From: Symbiodinium natans
Taxonomy: Eukaryota > Sar > Dinophyceae > Suessiales > Symbiodiniaceae
NCBI GenBank assembly: GCA_905221605.1
Contig: CAJNDS010000325.1
Location: forward strand, 43,501-107,500
Length of the DNA stretch: 64,000 nucleotides
Direction: 5' to 3'
Each line of letters opens with the position of its first letter. The stretch's first letter is position 1. The notes beneath the pieces are model-generated. The model saw nothing but the letters and a program-made list of their open reading frames with translations, did not search any database and had not been told where the DNA came from. Of this stretch, positions 32,990 through 44,400 are shown one piece after another. Position numbers and translations under genes: made by a program.

Positions 32990-34797
32990 TCAAATTTCTG
33001 GCGGACTCAATTCATCTGCAGCCTCATGGGCGCTACCTACCAATGAAGAGATCAAACCGGTAGATACAAACCCTAAACCCAAGCCCTAGGGTAGGGAGAC
33101 CGGTAGGCGCGCGCCGTCAGCCCTAAACCCGAAACTGCACTCTGTCCTAAGTGTCTCGTCCTAAGCCCCATACTGCCTAAACCCCAAACACCAAGCCCCA
33201 AACCCGACAGGGCTTCGGGCTTAGGGCTTAGGGCTTAGGGTTTAGGGCTTAGGGCTTAGGGCTTAGGGCTTAGGGCTTAAGGCTTAGGGCTTAGGGCTCA
33301 GGGCTTAGGGCTTGGGGGCTCAGGGCTCAGGGCTTGGGGCTCAGGGCTCAGGGCTCAGGGCTCAGGGCTCAGGGCTCAGGGCTCAGGGCTCAGGGCTTAG
33401 GGCTTAGGGCTTAGGGCTTAGGGCTTAGGGGCTTAGAGTTAGGGCTTAGGGCTTAGAGCATAAGGCTTAGGGCTTAGGGCTTAAGGCTTAGGGTAACAAC
33501 AGCGCCCCAGGTGGACACAGGCAGCGTCATCCGAGGATCCTCCAAAAATCGGGGGAGACGATGCCGGCAGCGTTGGCTTCGTTGTGAGGACGCACCCCCC
33601 GCGATGTGCAGGACGTGAGGCTTATACAACCTTTCCTTAAACACCCCTCAACACTGAAGCCTAAACCCTGAACCCTAAACCCTACCCTTAACCCGAAACC
33701 CTAAAGCCCCCGCCCTTACAACAAAAGAGCCTCCACATAATCGATACACAAGAATCGAGGGGGGGCAGAGTTCCGCAATAGCATCCCAAGGTGTAGTGTT
33801 TAGGGTTTAGGGTTCAGGGTTAGGGTTTAGGGTTTAGGGTTTAGGGTGAAGGGTTTAGGGTTTAGCGTTCAGGGTTCAGGGTTCAGGGTTTAGGGTTTAG
33901 GGTTTAGGGTTTAGGGTTTAGGGTTTAGGGTTTAGGGTTTAGGGTCTGGGGTTTAGGGTTTAGGGTTTAGGGTTTAGGGTTTAGGGTTTAGGGTTTAGGG
34001 TTTAGGGTTTAGGGTTTAGGGTTTAGGGTTTAGGGTTTAGGGGATTTCTTGATCTCCCCCAAGGCCTTTCCCCCACCTTTTGGGGGTTCTCAACCCTATT
34101 CAGGATCGACTCATTTCCCAAAGCCCTACACGCTTTTCGTAGGAACCCCAATCTTGAAAACAAAAAGCCACATTCAAGGGGTATAAGGAGGGACCCCTAG
34201 AAGGGACCCTTAATCTTATTCCCCTACGTAACCCCTATATTTACCTGAAACAGTCCCTGAAGACCTAAGCAGCCCCTGAATAGCCCCTTAAAAACAGCCC
34301 CTAAGGTCGCTTAGAACGTTGATCACATGTGAGGGCTACTGGCGATTCCCTCAACTTGATCGCACCGCGGTGGTCTCCATCACCAACAGCTGCTGTGGCA
34401 TCACACCTTGACCCGTTAATCTACGAGATCCGAGGGAAGCCAAAAACCACCCAGAACCCTGAATCCTCAATATCCTGAACCCTAAACCCTGAACCCTGAA
34501 CCCTAAGCCCTAATGCGCCCCTCGAGCCCCCAGCATTCCATGCCTCTTCGCACGTCATACGTCTTTTGCAGACGTGCGCCGCAGCGTGAACCCCCAAGCA
34601 AAAACAAAGAGGGTGTAGGATGAGGGGCTAGGGGTTGGGGTTTTCAAGGTTTATGATTTACAGGGTCCTAGAATAACCTGAACAGCAGCTCCCTGAACAG
34701 AACGTCGTCGTAAGCCCCACAAGCCCCTAGGCACCCTAACTCCCGCGCCCTGCCGGGTCTGCGCGTACACGCGCTGCTCCAGCTTGTCAGGCCTCAT
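32990..34797 (-). CDS. Unidentified gene, three linked exons plus a candidate last exon
   Basis: Linked exons: 34797-34749 (ATG; MRPDKLEQRVYAQTRQ), 34543-34519 (GMECWGLEG) and 34406 to about 34360 (CDATAAVGDGDHRGAIK). Phases agree and both resolved donors are GC. A candidate last exon, 33022-32990, reads AADELSPPEI then TGA after a GAG|G acceptor; exons between were not resolved, though 33490-33600 and 34090-34115 are open on the same strand. The ATG may be internal: an AG|G acceptor at 34793-34794 would splice an upstream exon into the same frame. No family is recognised. Confidence 0.45.
33215..33493. repeat. (GGGCTTA)n array with (GGGCTCA)n block
   Basis: The heptamer variant GGGCTTA is homogenised over 280 bp, with a run of GGGCTCA at 33320-33397. 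Confidence 0.95.
33797..34042. repeat. TTTAGGG array with TTCAGGG start
   Basis: Variants at the left, then a long, nearly perfect TTTAGGG array with one TCTGGGG unit. Confidence 0.95.
34186..34310. mobile_element. TIR element family H, copy 2
   Basis: It shares GGAGGGACCCCTAGAAGGGA then CCCTT with 7273, followed by a similar CCCCTA-rich body (AGCAGCCCCTGAATAGCCCC). Confidence 0.6.
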
Positions 34798-35435
34798 GCT
34801 TCAAGCTTATGAAGGACGGTTTAGGGTTTTGGGTTTAGGGTTCAGGGTGCCTTCTATCGAGTTAAGGTGTAATTAGGGTTTACGGCTTACGGCGTTGACG
34901 GTTTACGGTTAAGGGTTCAGTGCTGCCGGAAAATTTAGCGCTACCTGGACTTGGCATTATACTGGGCATTCAGGTACCAAATTGGGGTTGGTACCGCCGA
35001 TCTTATACCGAAGTGGCACTAGGGTTGGTACTAAAATTGTTGTAAGAGTTGACCGTATACCAAATCGGTATTAAGTCACATTCCGAATTGGGCAATAGCT
35101 GTTTGGGATGTTGGGTTTCGGGGCGAAACTTACACAGCCTAAGCCCTAAACCCTAATTAAACCCTAAACCCTAAACCCTAAACCCCGAACGTGTGCCAGA
35201 GCTCCGCTGCGTTGTAGAGTTTAGGTTTTGTTGAAGGCTTCAAGGGCTTCAAGGGCTTGAGAGGATTTAGGGTTTAGGGTTTAGGGCTTCAAGGGCTTCA
35301 AGGGCTTCAAGGGCTTCAAGGGCTTCAAGGGCTTCAAGGGCTTCAAGGGCTTCAAGGGCTTCAAGGGCTTCAAGGGCTTCAAGGGCTTCAAGGGCTTCAA
35401 GGGCTTCAAGGGCTTCAAGGGCTTCAAGGGCTGTG
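34798..35435. other. Spacer with TACCRAAT-type repeats and the (GGGCTTCAA)n array
   Basis: 34950-35095 holds loosely repeated TACC.AA.TGG words in both orientations and no telomeric tract. 35222-35432 is dominated by GGGCTTCAA. The neighbouring gene on the right ends at 35436. Confidence 0.6.
35286..35432. repeat. (GGGCTTCAA)n 9-bp array
   Basis: An almost perfect tandem of GGGCTTCAA, with two isolated units at 35234-35258. It lies directly after the stop codon (35438-35436) of the minus-strand gene. Confidence 0.9.
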
Positions 35436-38400
35436 TCACGGCTTGGGCTCGTGGTTCTTGGAGGCCTTGGGCGCTTTAGGGTTCAGGGTTCAGGGTTCAG
35501 GGTTCAGGTTTAGGGTTTAGGGTTTAGGGTTTGGGGTTTAGGGTTTAGGGTTTAGGGTTTAGGGTTTAGGGTTTAGGGTTTAGGGTTTAGGGTTTAGGGT
35601 TTAGGGTTTAGGGTTTAGGGTTTAGGGTTTAGGGTAAGTTCAGAGACCCATTCAACGATTTAGGGGACGCTCCAAAGGCCTGCTCGTCATCATCGTCGTC
35701 TCCCTCCTTGCGTCAAAAAAGGCCTCCCTGAAAACCCTGAAACTCCCCTAAACCCTAAGCTCCAAAGGCCAAAAACCCTAGACCCTCAAACCCTAGACCC
35801 GAAAAGCCTAGACCCTAAAAGCCTAAACCCTAAACCCTAAACCCTAAACCCTAAACCCTAAACCCTAAACCCTAAACCCTAAACCCTAAACCGCCGAGAA
35901 GCCCTGAACCCTGAGCCCTGCCCACACTCGGGGCTTGAGAGCAGCTTCGTGGGTCCGACCCTGCACAGTTAAGGGCTTAGGGTTTTAAATTCGGGTTTAG
36001 GGATTTAGGGGTTTAGGGTTTAGGGTTTAGGGTTTAGGGTTTAGGGTTTAGGGTTTAGGGATTTAGGGGTTTAGGGGTTTAGAGGTTTAGAATTTAGAAG
36101 TTTAGGATTTAGGGGGTTGATTTTCTACAGGGCTTTGGGGTTTTGGTGTGTTAAGGCCTTTTGGAACAGAATGTGGGTCCGTTTACCTACGCTTTCTACC
36201 TACGCTTTCCTGGGCGTTTATCCTTGAAGCGCGGTGTATTACCTACAGTATTGTAGGTGACTACAGCCACAGGTGGGCCCCAAAAGCAAACCCTAAATCC
36301 TGGAATCTTCAGGCTTTATCACTGTACTATAGGGACCCGCAACCCTTCAACCCAGAAACAACAGCTCAGGACCTCTGACCGAGCACCCTGCAGCCCTAAA
36401 CCCCAACCCCAAAACTCTGAAACCACGAAGAAAAAACCGCATGTATCTGAGACGTGCCTTTGGGTTTAGGGCTTTGGGATTTCCGGGTTGCCCGTAGGCT
36501 TTAGGGCTATTGGGGCTTAGTGAGTTTTTAGGGTGCTTACCGCTAACACCTAAACCCCACAAACCCTAAACCCCCAAATTAAATGTGGGAAGCACCTTGC
36601 GGGCACATAGATTCCTTGCAGTAGGGTTTAGGGTTTAGGGCTTAGGGCTTAGGGCTTAGGCCTTAGGCCTTAGGCCTTAGGCCTTAGGCCTTAGGGCTTA
36701 GGGCTTAGGGCTTAGGGCTTAGGGCTTAGGGCTTAGGGCTTAGGGCTTAAATGCGGAGGGTCCCAAACCTGCGGACACCATGCCGGGGTGGCGCTCTGCC
36801 ACTGCACGAAAGCATGCCATTCAGCAAGCTTGCGGTTTGGGCTTACCCTAAACCCCTGAACCCTAAATCCCTAAACCCCTCAACCCCTAAACCCTAAACC
36901 CTAAGCCCTAAAGCCCTAAACCCCTAAACCCCTAAACCCCTAAACCCCTAAACCCCTAAATCCCTAAACCCTAAACCCCTAAACCCCTAAATCCCTAAAC
37001 CCCTAAACCCCTAAACCCCCAAACCCCTAAACCCCTAAACCCTCAAACCCCTAAACCCCTAAACCCCTAAACCCCTAAACCCCAAACCCCTAAACCCCTA
37101 AACCCCTAAACCCCTAAACCGCTAAACCGCTCAACCCCTAAACCCCGAAACCCCTAAACCCCTAAGCCCCTAAACCCCTAAACCCTGACCCCCTAAACCC
37201 TAAACCCCTAAACCCTGAAAAGCCCTCCCTGGTACTCCTCCTCGTCGCCGTCCTCGCCCAGTTGGCCGGCCATCCTGCGCATTTGCCGAAAGGGTCTCTG
37301 GAGCGCTTCGGGGGTTGGGGTTTAGGGTTTAGGGTTTGGAGTTTGGAGTTTGGGGTTTGGGGTTTGGGGTTTGGGGTTTGGGGTTTGGGGTTTAGGGTTT
37401 AGGGTTTAGGGCTTAAAGGGTTTTAGCTTTTCGGGGATCTCGGGATAGTGTTTATGCGTTCCGCGCTTTGTTGTTTAACGGCTCAGGGGTCTAGGCGTTT
37501 CTTGCCCTAAACCCTACACCCTAAGCAAGTATGGGCCCATAGTTTGGGTCCCCTGTTACATGACCCTTTTATACACGACAAAACATACCAAGGGCACATG
37601 CTAAAGAAGGGTAAGGGAGCCGCGCTAAGGGCCCATGGTTCCAACCTTACCTTTTCGGGGGTGTATAGGGTTTAGGGTTTAGGGTTTAGACGTCGTCAAT
37701 TAAGAGGGTATGCCACTCCTCCACTGAGGAAAGTGCTCCACTACCTGCGCCACCAGGTTAGACTGCAAGAGCTCATTCAGCCTCGACGACATATCAGTGC
37801 TGCACCCACACACATACTCCCTAAACCCTAAGCCCTAAACCCTAAAACCGAAACCAGATACCCTACACCCTAAACCCTGAACACATCCTAAACCCTAAAC
37901 TGTAAACCCTAAACCCTGGTAGCAGAAATGTCCAAGGCAAGCGCCCCCCCCCCCCCCCCCCCCAAACCCTTTAAGCCCCATAAACCCTATGAACCCTACT
38001 AATTCTCTTAAACCCGATTGCACCCTTTCAAACCCTATGAAGCCCTGTGAAACCCAATTTGACACTTTTAAACCCGATTAAACCCTGCTAAACCCCATAA
38101 ACCTATCTATAAACCTTACAGACCCTGCGAACCTTGTTAAACCTATAAATCCTGAAACCCTCAAACCCTGCTAACATTTACGCCGAGCGCAAGATAGAAA
38201 GCAGAAGCCAACCCCTTCGTGGTGTAGTGCTTCTGCCTCAACAGGGCTCTGCTGCAGGAACTACAATGAAGCTAGCATCACAGTGACCATACTAGGGCCA
38301 TTTGGAACTACCTAAATCCTCAACCCTCAACCCTAAACCCTTAGTCTGGAACTGACTTTCGGCTTTTCAACAAGAACCCTGTAACATCCCCTGGTCGCTT

Positions 38401-41400
38401 CTCCTCCAAAAACCTTCAAGGGAGTGAAACCCCCCTAGACCCAAAATCCCAAACCCTAAATCCTAAACCCTGAACCCTGAGCCGCCTGAGCCCTAAACCC
38501 TAAACCCTAAACCCTAAACCCTAAACCCTAAACCCTAAACCCTAAACCCTAAACCCTAAACCCAAAACCCCTTGAAAGAGCGTCCTCGGGTCTCCCTGTG
38601 CGCCGGCGTCGTAGTCGCCGCCGCCAAAGGCCGGGAACGTTGGCTGGCCGGAGAACTGGCGTGCGCTCTCTTCACATGACGGGCGTAGGATTTAACCCTA
38701 AACCCTAAACCCTACACCCCAAACCCTCCACCCTAAACCTTAAACCCTAAACCCTAAACCCTGAACCCTAAACCCGAAACCCATCAACCCTGAACCCTAA
38801 GGTTGGTTTGCGACTTAGGGTGTGCCGTTTTTAAGTTGGGGTTTGGGATTTATGGGCTCAGGATCCCGTAGCTACGAACCCGACCCCCCCAGCCAACTGA
38901 AGGTTTAGGGTTTCGGGTTTCGGATTTCGGGTCTAGGGTTTAGGGTTTCGGGTTTAGGGTTTAGGGTTTAGGGTTTCGGGTTCAGGTTTAGGCTTCGGGT
39001 TGAAGAACGCGAACGTAGGCTGGAGGCCGGTACTCTCCTCTGCTTTTGGGGCGCGGCTCGGGGGGAGGGTCTAGGCTTCAGGGTTTAGGGTTTGGGGTTT
39101 AGGGTTTAGGGTTTAGGGTTTAGGGTTTGGGGTTTAGGGTTTAGGGTTTAGGGTTTAGGGTTTAGGGTTTAGAAATTGGGGTTTAGGGTTTGGGAGTTGG
39201 GGTTTGGGATTTAGGGCGCTTAAGAAGCCCTAATCACAAGTTGAATCTTTCGGACCGCGTACAGAAAGACCCCATCCATAATTGCTCCATCATCAAAGAG
39301 CTTTCCTGGATCTCACAATGGTTAACGCCGATTTGCAAGGCACCAGTGCCCTGAACAACTATCCCTACTTTGGAGTAGACCCTGGAAAAAAGTATATACT
39401 TCTTAGGTATAAGTAGCTATCGAAGGAACCCAGAACCCAAAAGAAGTATCGAAGTATAGTACGCCCAAACTCAGTTGCAAGCCTTTGGGACCTTGAACCC
39501 TAAACCCTATAAACCCTGCAGCCTAAACCCTAAACCCTAAACCCTAAACCCTAAACCCTAAACCCTAAACCCTAAACCCTACACCTTAAACCTACACCCT
39601 AAACCCTACACCCTAAACCCTAAACCCTGAACCCTAAACCCTACACCCTAAACCCTAACCCCTAAGCCCTAAATTTGGGACCCAGCCAGGGTGGCCGCCA
39701 ACAAAGCCAGGCCCAAGGCACCATCTGCATGGCCGCCGCGTACTGGTTCATGTCGATTCCACCCTGGGCGGCTGTCGTTCAGGTTTAGGGTTTAGGGTTT
39801 AGGGTTGAGGGTTTAGGGTTTAGGGTTATCCGCTAAGCTGGGCTCTGAAGTCCCTGAAAGGCCCGCCCCCCCCAACCCTCAACCCTAAACCTCAACCCTC
39901 AACTCTTTCGGGTTTAGGGTCTAGGGTCTAGGGTTTAGGGTTTAGGGTTTAGGGTTTAGGGTTTAGGGCTTAGGGTTTACCCTCAACCCTAAACTTCCCA
40001 AAACCCTCACACTCCAAGCTCCCGGCCGCAAAGGGCATCATGCTCATGTTCATGAGGGCTGCCGTGTCCATGCCTTCGTACCTGGGTGTTGTTCAGGGGG
40101 TTCAGGGGTTTAGAGTTTAGGGTTTAGGGTTTCGGGTTTCGGGTTTAAGGTTTCGGGTTTAGGGTTTAGGGTTTAGGCCTATAAGGGAACCTAGGCCCCT
40201 GAAAAAGGGAACGCGGGCCTAATCTGGGTCCTAGCTTATAGGGGAATCTGAATAATGGCCAACTCCGGGTCCTAGATACGGTCTTCGCCCTTTGCGCCTC
40301 CCATTCCGCAGTCCTTTACTCAAGCCTTCCTTTGAGCAATCGGAGAAGATAGGAATTGGGGGAGGGGGTTAGCCCAAGATCACGAAAAAAACTCCTTAAA
40401 AAAAGCCCAAACCCTGGGCCTTGAGAAGGGGATTTTAGGGTTTAGGGTTTAGGGGTTAGGGTTTAGGGTTCAGGGTTTAGGAGGGTTTAGGGTTTATGGT
40501 TTAGGGTTTAGGGTTTAGGGTGTAGGGGGGCTTCAGTCAGCCGAGGGTCCCTGGCGTCATTGGCTGCATGTGCTGCATGATCGGAAACCCCTGCATGGGA
40601 ACTCCTCGCCAGGCTTTGTGGGTTTAGGTTTAGGGTTTAGGGGTTTAGGGGTTTAGGGGTTTAGGGGTTTAGGGTTTAGGGGTTTAGGGGTTTCGGGGTT
40701 TCGGGGTTTAGGGGTTTAGGGGTTTAGGGGTTTAGGGGTTTAGGGTTTAGGGCTAGGGTTTAGGGGTTTAGGGTCTTTGAGGGCCTTAAGTTGCTTGGTA
40801 TCGAAAAATATTAGGGTTTGGGGGTTTGGGGGTTTGAGGGTTTGGGGGTTTGGGGGCTAAGGGGTTTCGGGTGTAGGGCTAGGGTTTAGGGGTTAGGGTC
40901 TAGGATTCAGGGAACCGAACTAGGCAAAAACTGTTCAACCACCAAAGAGAATGCCCTGCAGGTTTCGGGTTTAGGGTTTAGGGTTTAGGGCTTAGGGTTT
41001 AGGGTTTAGGGTTTAGGGCTTAGGGCTTAGGGTTTAGGGTTCATGTCGACTGCTCCGAAGCCGACAGCATTAAAACGAAGGCGCCCAAACCCTAAAACCC
41101 TAAATCCCTAAAACCCTAAAACCCTGAAACCCCTAAATCCTAGAACCCTAGAACCTTAAAACCCAAAAACCCTAAAACCCTATAACCCTAGAACCCCTAA
41201 ATCCTAGAACCCTAAAACCCTAAAACCCTAAAACCCAAAAACCCAAAAACCCAAAAACCCTAAAACCCTAAAACCCTAAAACCCTAAAACCCTAAAACCC
41301 TAAAACCCTAAAACCCTAAAACCCTAGGACCCCTAAAACCCTGAAAGCCCCCCAAAAAAACCTGAAAGCCCCGAATGGGGCGTAGAGTGGACATTGAACG

Positions 41401-44400
41401 TGAGGCCTCCCGGCATCATGCCCATTGGCATGCCTGGGTCAAGGCTTTGTGGCTGTAGGGCTTAGGGTTTAGGATTTCGGGTTTAGGGTTTAGGATTGAG
41501 GGTTTGGGATTTAGGGTTTAGGGCTTGGGGTTTAGGATTTGGGGTTTAGGGATTGAGGGGGTTTAGGGGATCTAAGGGTTTAAGTGTGTAAGGGTCTGAT
41601 GGGGCTTCGGGTCTAGGGATTCAAGGGTTCAGGGGTTTGGGGTTTTAGGGGCTTAGGGCGATTAGGGCTTAGGGGTTCAGGGATTTAGGGAATCAGAGGC
41701 TTGAGGGGTTGTAGGGGCTTAGGCGTGTGGGGGTTGGGGTTCCAAGTTAAGGTTTAGGACCTTGGATCCTCCATCTCGAGTCTCCAATGCAAACCAAAGC
41801 CTCATCCCCAAAAACCTGAGACCGTTGACAAACTCAAGGTTTAGGGTTTAGGATTTAGGGTTCAGGGTTTCGGGCTTCCTCAACCTTAGAGGAAACCTCG
41901 AATCCCAATTTCTAGGTCCAATTAGGCTCAAAACTCAAGCCCCGGCTGAACCAATGTGGCTTAGGGTTTGGGTTCAAAGCCTGGGTCGGTTTAGGGTTTA
42001 GGGTTCGGAGCTTAGGGTGGTTTGCTTAGGGTGTAAAGGTTTCGGGTTCAAAGGTGCTTCTCAGGAGCTTTGCGGGAACTCATCGATGTCCCTAAACAAA
42101 CCCTCCACACGAACCCTGAACCCGGATCCCCAATCCCTGAACCCGAAACCCCAAACCCTAGCCCTAAACCCTAAACCCTAAACACTAAACCCTAAACCCT
42201 AAACCCTGAACCCTAAACCCTAAACCCTAAACACCCCTAAATTCCCTAAAGGTGCAATGGAGGAAGCCAGGGCCCCCAGCCACAACCGCCCATGGGGTTG
42301 CAGGCTGCCATGGCCTCCGACAGCCAAAGCTTCTTTGGATTTGGGGTTTGGGGTTTGGGGTTTAGGGTTTAGGGTTTAGGGTTTAGGGTTTAGGGTTTAG
42401 GGTTTAGGGTTTAGGGTTTAGGGTTTAGGGTTTAGGTTTTAGGATTTAGGGTTTAGGGTTTAGGGTTTAGGGTTTAGGGTTTAGGGTTTAGGGTTTAGGG
42501 TTTAGGGTTTAGGGTTTAGGGTTTAGGGTTTAGGGTTTAGGTCCAGGTCTTGGGGCTTAGGGTTTAGGGTTGGGGTATTTGGGAATTTGGGCGGTTTCAG
42601 GGTTTTGGGGCTTTGGTTTCCGGCTTGGGGTGAGGGTTAATGTTAGGTAAGCTTGCCCTTGCTCAGCGGCTAACCCGAAACCTAAACCCTAAACCCTAAA
42701 CCCTAAACCCCAAACCCAAACCCTAAATCCTAAACCCTAAACCCTAAACCCTCCGCTTCTTGTTCATGAAGGTAGAGAGCAACAGGCGAAGCGGCGAAGC
42801 TGAGAACATTCGCGAAGGCTGTCTGCCCTGAACCCTAAATCCTACACCCTAAACCCAAAACCCTAAACCCTAAACCCGAAACCCTAAACCCTAAACCCGA
42901 AACCCTAAACCCTAAACCCCAAACCCGAAACCCTAAATCCTAAACCCGAAACCCTAGTAGAGGGACGTCGAAAGCCATGCAGTCCGCATGCCGAAGGGAT
43001 CGGAATGTTTCGGGGGGCCTTGCTGCCGCGGGAATCTCCGACTCGAAGGTCACGCAGGGCCCGAAAGGCTCGAAGACGGCGCCCAAGGTCCCGAAGCATC
43101 ACCCTAAACCCTGAACCCTAAACCCTAAACCCTAAACCCCCGCCCATGAGGATTTCAGCGGCCATGTCGAGGTTCTGGTATTGGTGCAAGGCACAGCGGC
43201 AGTCGTGCTCTGATACAGGGTTCGGAATTTCGGGATCTTTGACCAAAACCCTAAACCCTAAACCCTAAACCCCTGAAGGAGGAGGGGGGGGTGGGTCGAT
43301 GGGCAAGTACGGTAAGGGGATCATCGTATTTGCCCAGAGTCCCCCCGATGGTTCTCCCTAGATTTCTCCCCCCCCCCGGAAAATTTGAAGCATCCCAAAG
43401 ATTTTAGGGTTGAGGGTTCAGGGTTAAGCTTAGCGAAGCTTTAGGCCCTTCTAAACCTTAATCTCTACCCTACACTCTAAACCCTAAACCCTAAGTCCTA
43501 AACCCTAAACCCTCTGTATTTTGGAAACCCCACTTTAGAACCCCCCCCCCCCCCTCGCACAGACCAACGAGAATGAACGGGACTTGGGTTTGCAAGGGCT
43601 TGGGGATGAGGCCTTCTAGGGCATGTAAGGGTTTAGGGTTTAGGGTTTAGGGTTTAGGGTTTAGGGTTTAGGGTTCAGGGGTCTGAGCGTTGCCACCGCC
43701 ATTCCGCGCCACGAAAAGATGTCAGTCCCTTCGCCGGCTACCCAGGATCTGTTTTGCAATGGGAATCAACCCAGAAGGTGCGCAAACCATGAAACTCTAA
43801 GCCCTAAACCAGGCCTGCAGCATCTGCATTTGATATTGCGCTGCCGCCAGGGGCATGCCAGCCTGTACCAAACAAGCCCTCAAGCAGCCGTTTAGGGTTT
43901 AGGGTTTAGGGTTTGGGGTTTGGGGTTTAGGGTCTAGGGTTTAGGGTTTAGGGTTTAGGGTTTAGGGAGGTTGGACCCTTCACCTAATATAAGGAACTTC
44001 CACGAAATTCCCAAAATCAGGGCTTAGGGGTAGGCTTTAGGGTTTAGGGTTTGGGGCTATCCTTGACAAACAGCCAAGTAAAGGGCACATGTTCTCCTAT
44101 GTCCTAAGCCCTTCTTTGGCACTTATTCGAGTCGATTATTACTTGGAGGTTAATGGTACATATATCAACCACGTAAATCTGTACTTATTACCCACTTATA
44201 AGCCCCTCAAGTTCCCTAATATGGCTGTAAGTACAGTTGTAAGTACCCCTAAACCCTAAACCCTAAACCCTTATAAGTACAGATATAATTGGTAAATAAG
44301 TACCATGAACCTCCAAGTAGAGCCCGTTTGGAAGGGGGAAAGATGGGCCCTGACGTTCCAGTAAAGGCTCAGCCCACCAAACCCTCAACCCTCAACCCTA

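Noticed and set aside
36148-36378. Plus-strand 76-codon ORF ([19 protein letters not shown])
   Set aside because: Opposite to all supported genes, partly telomeric, contains a small palindrome and a direct repeat; no splice context.
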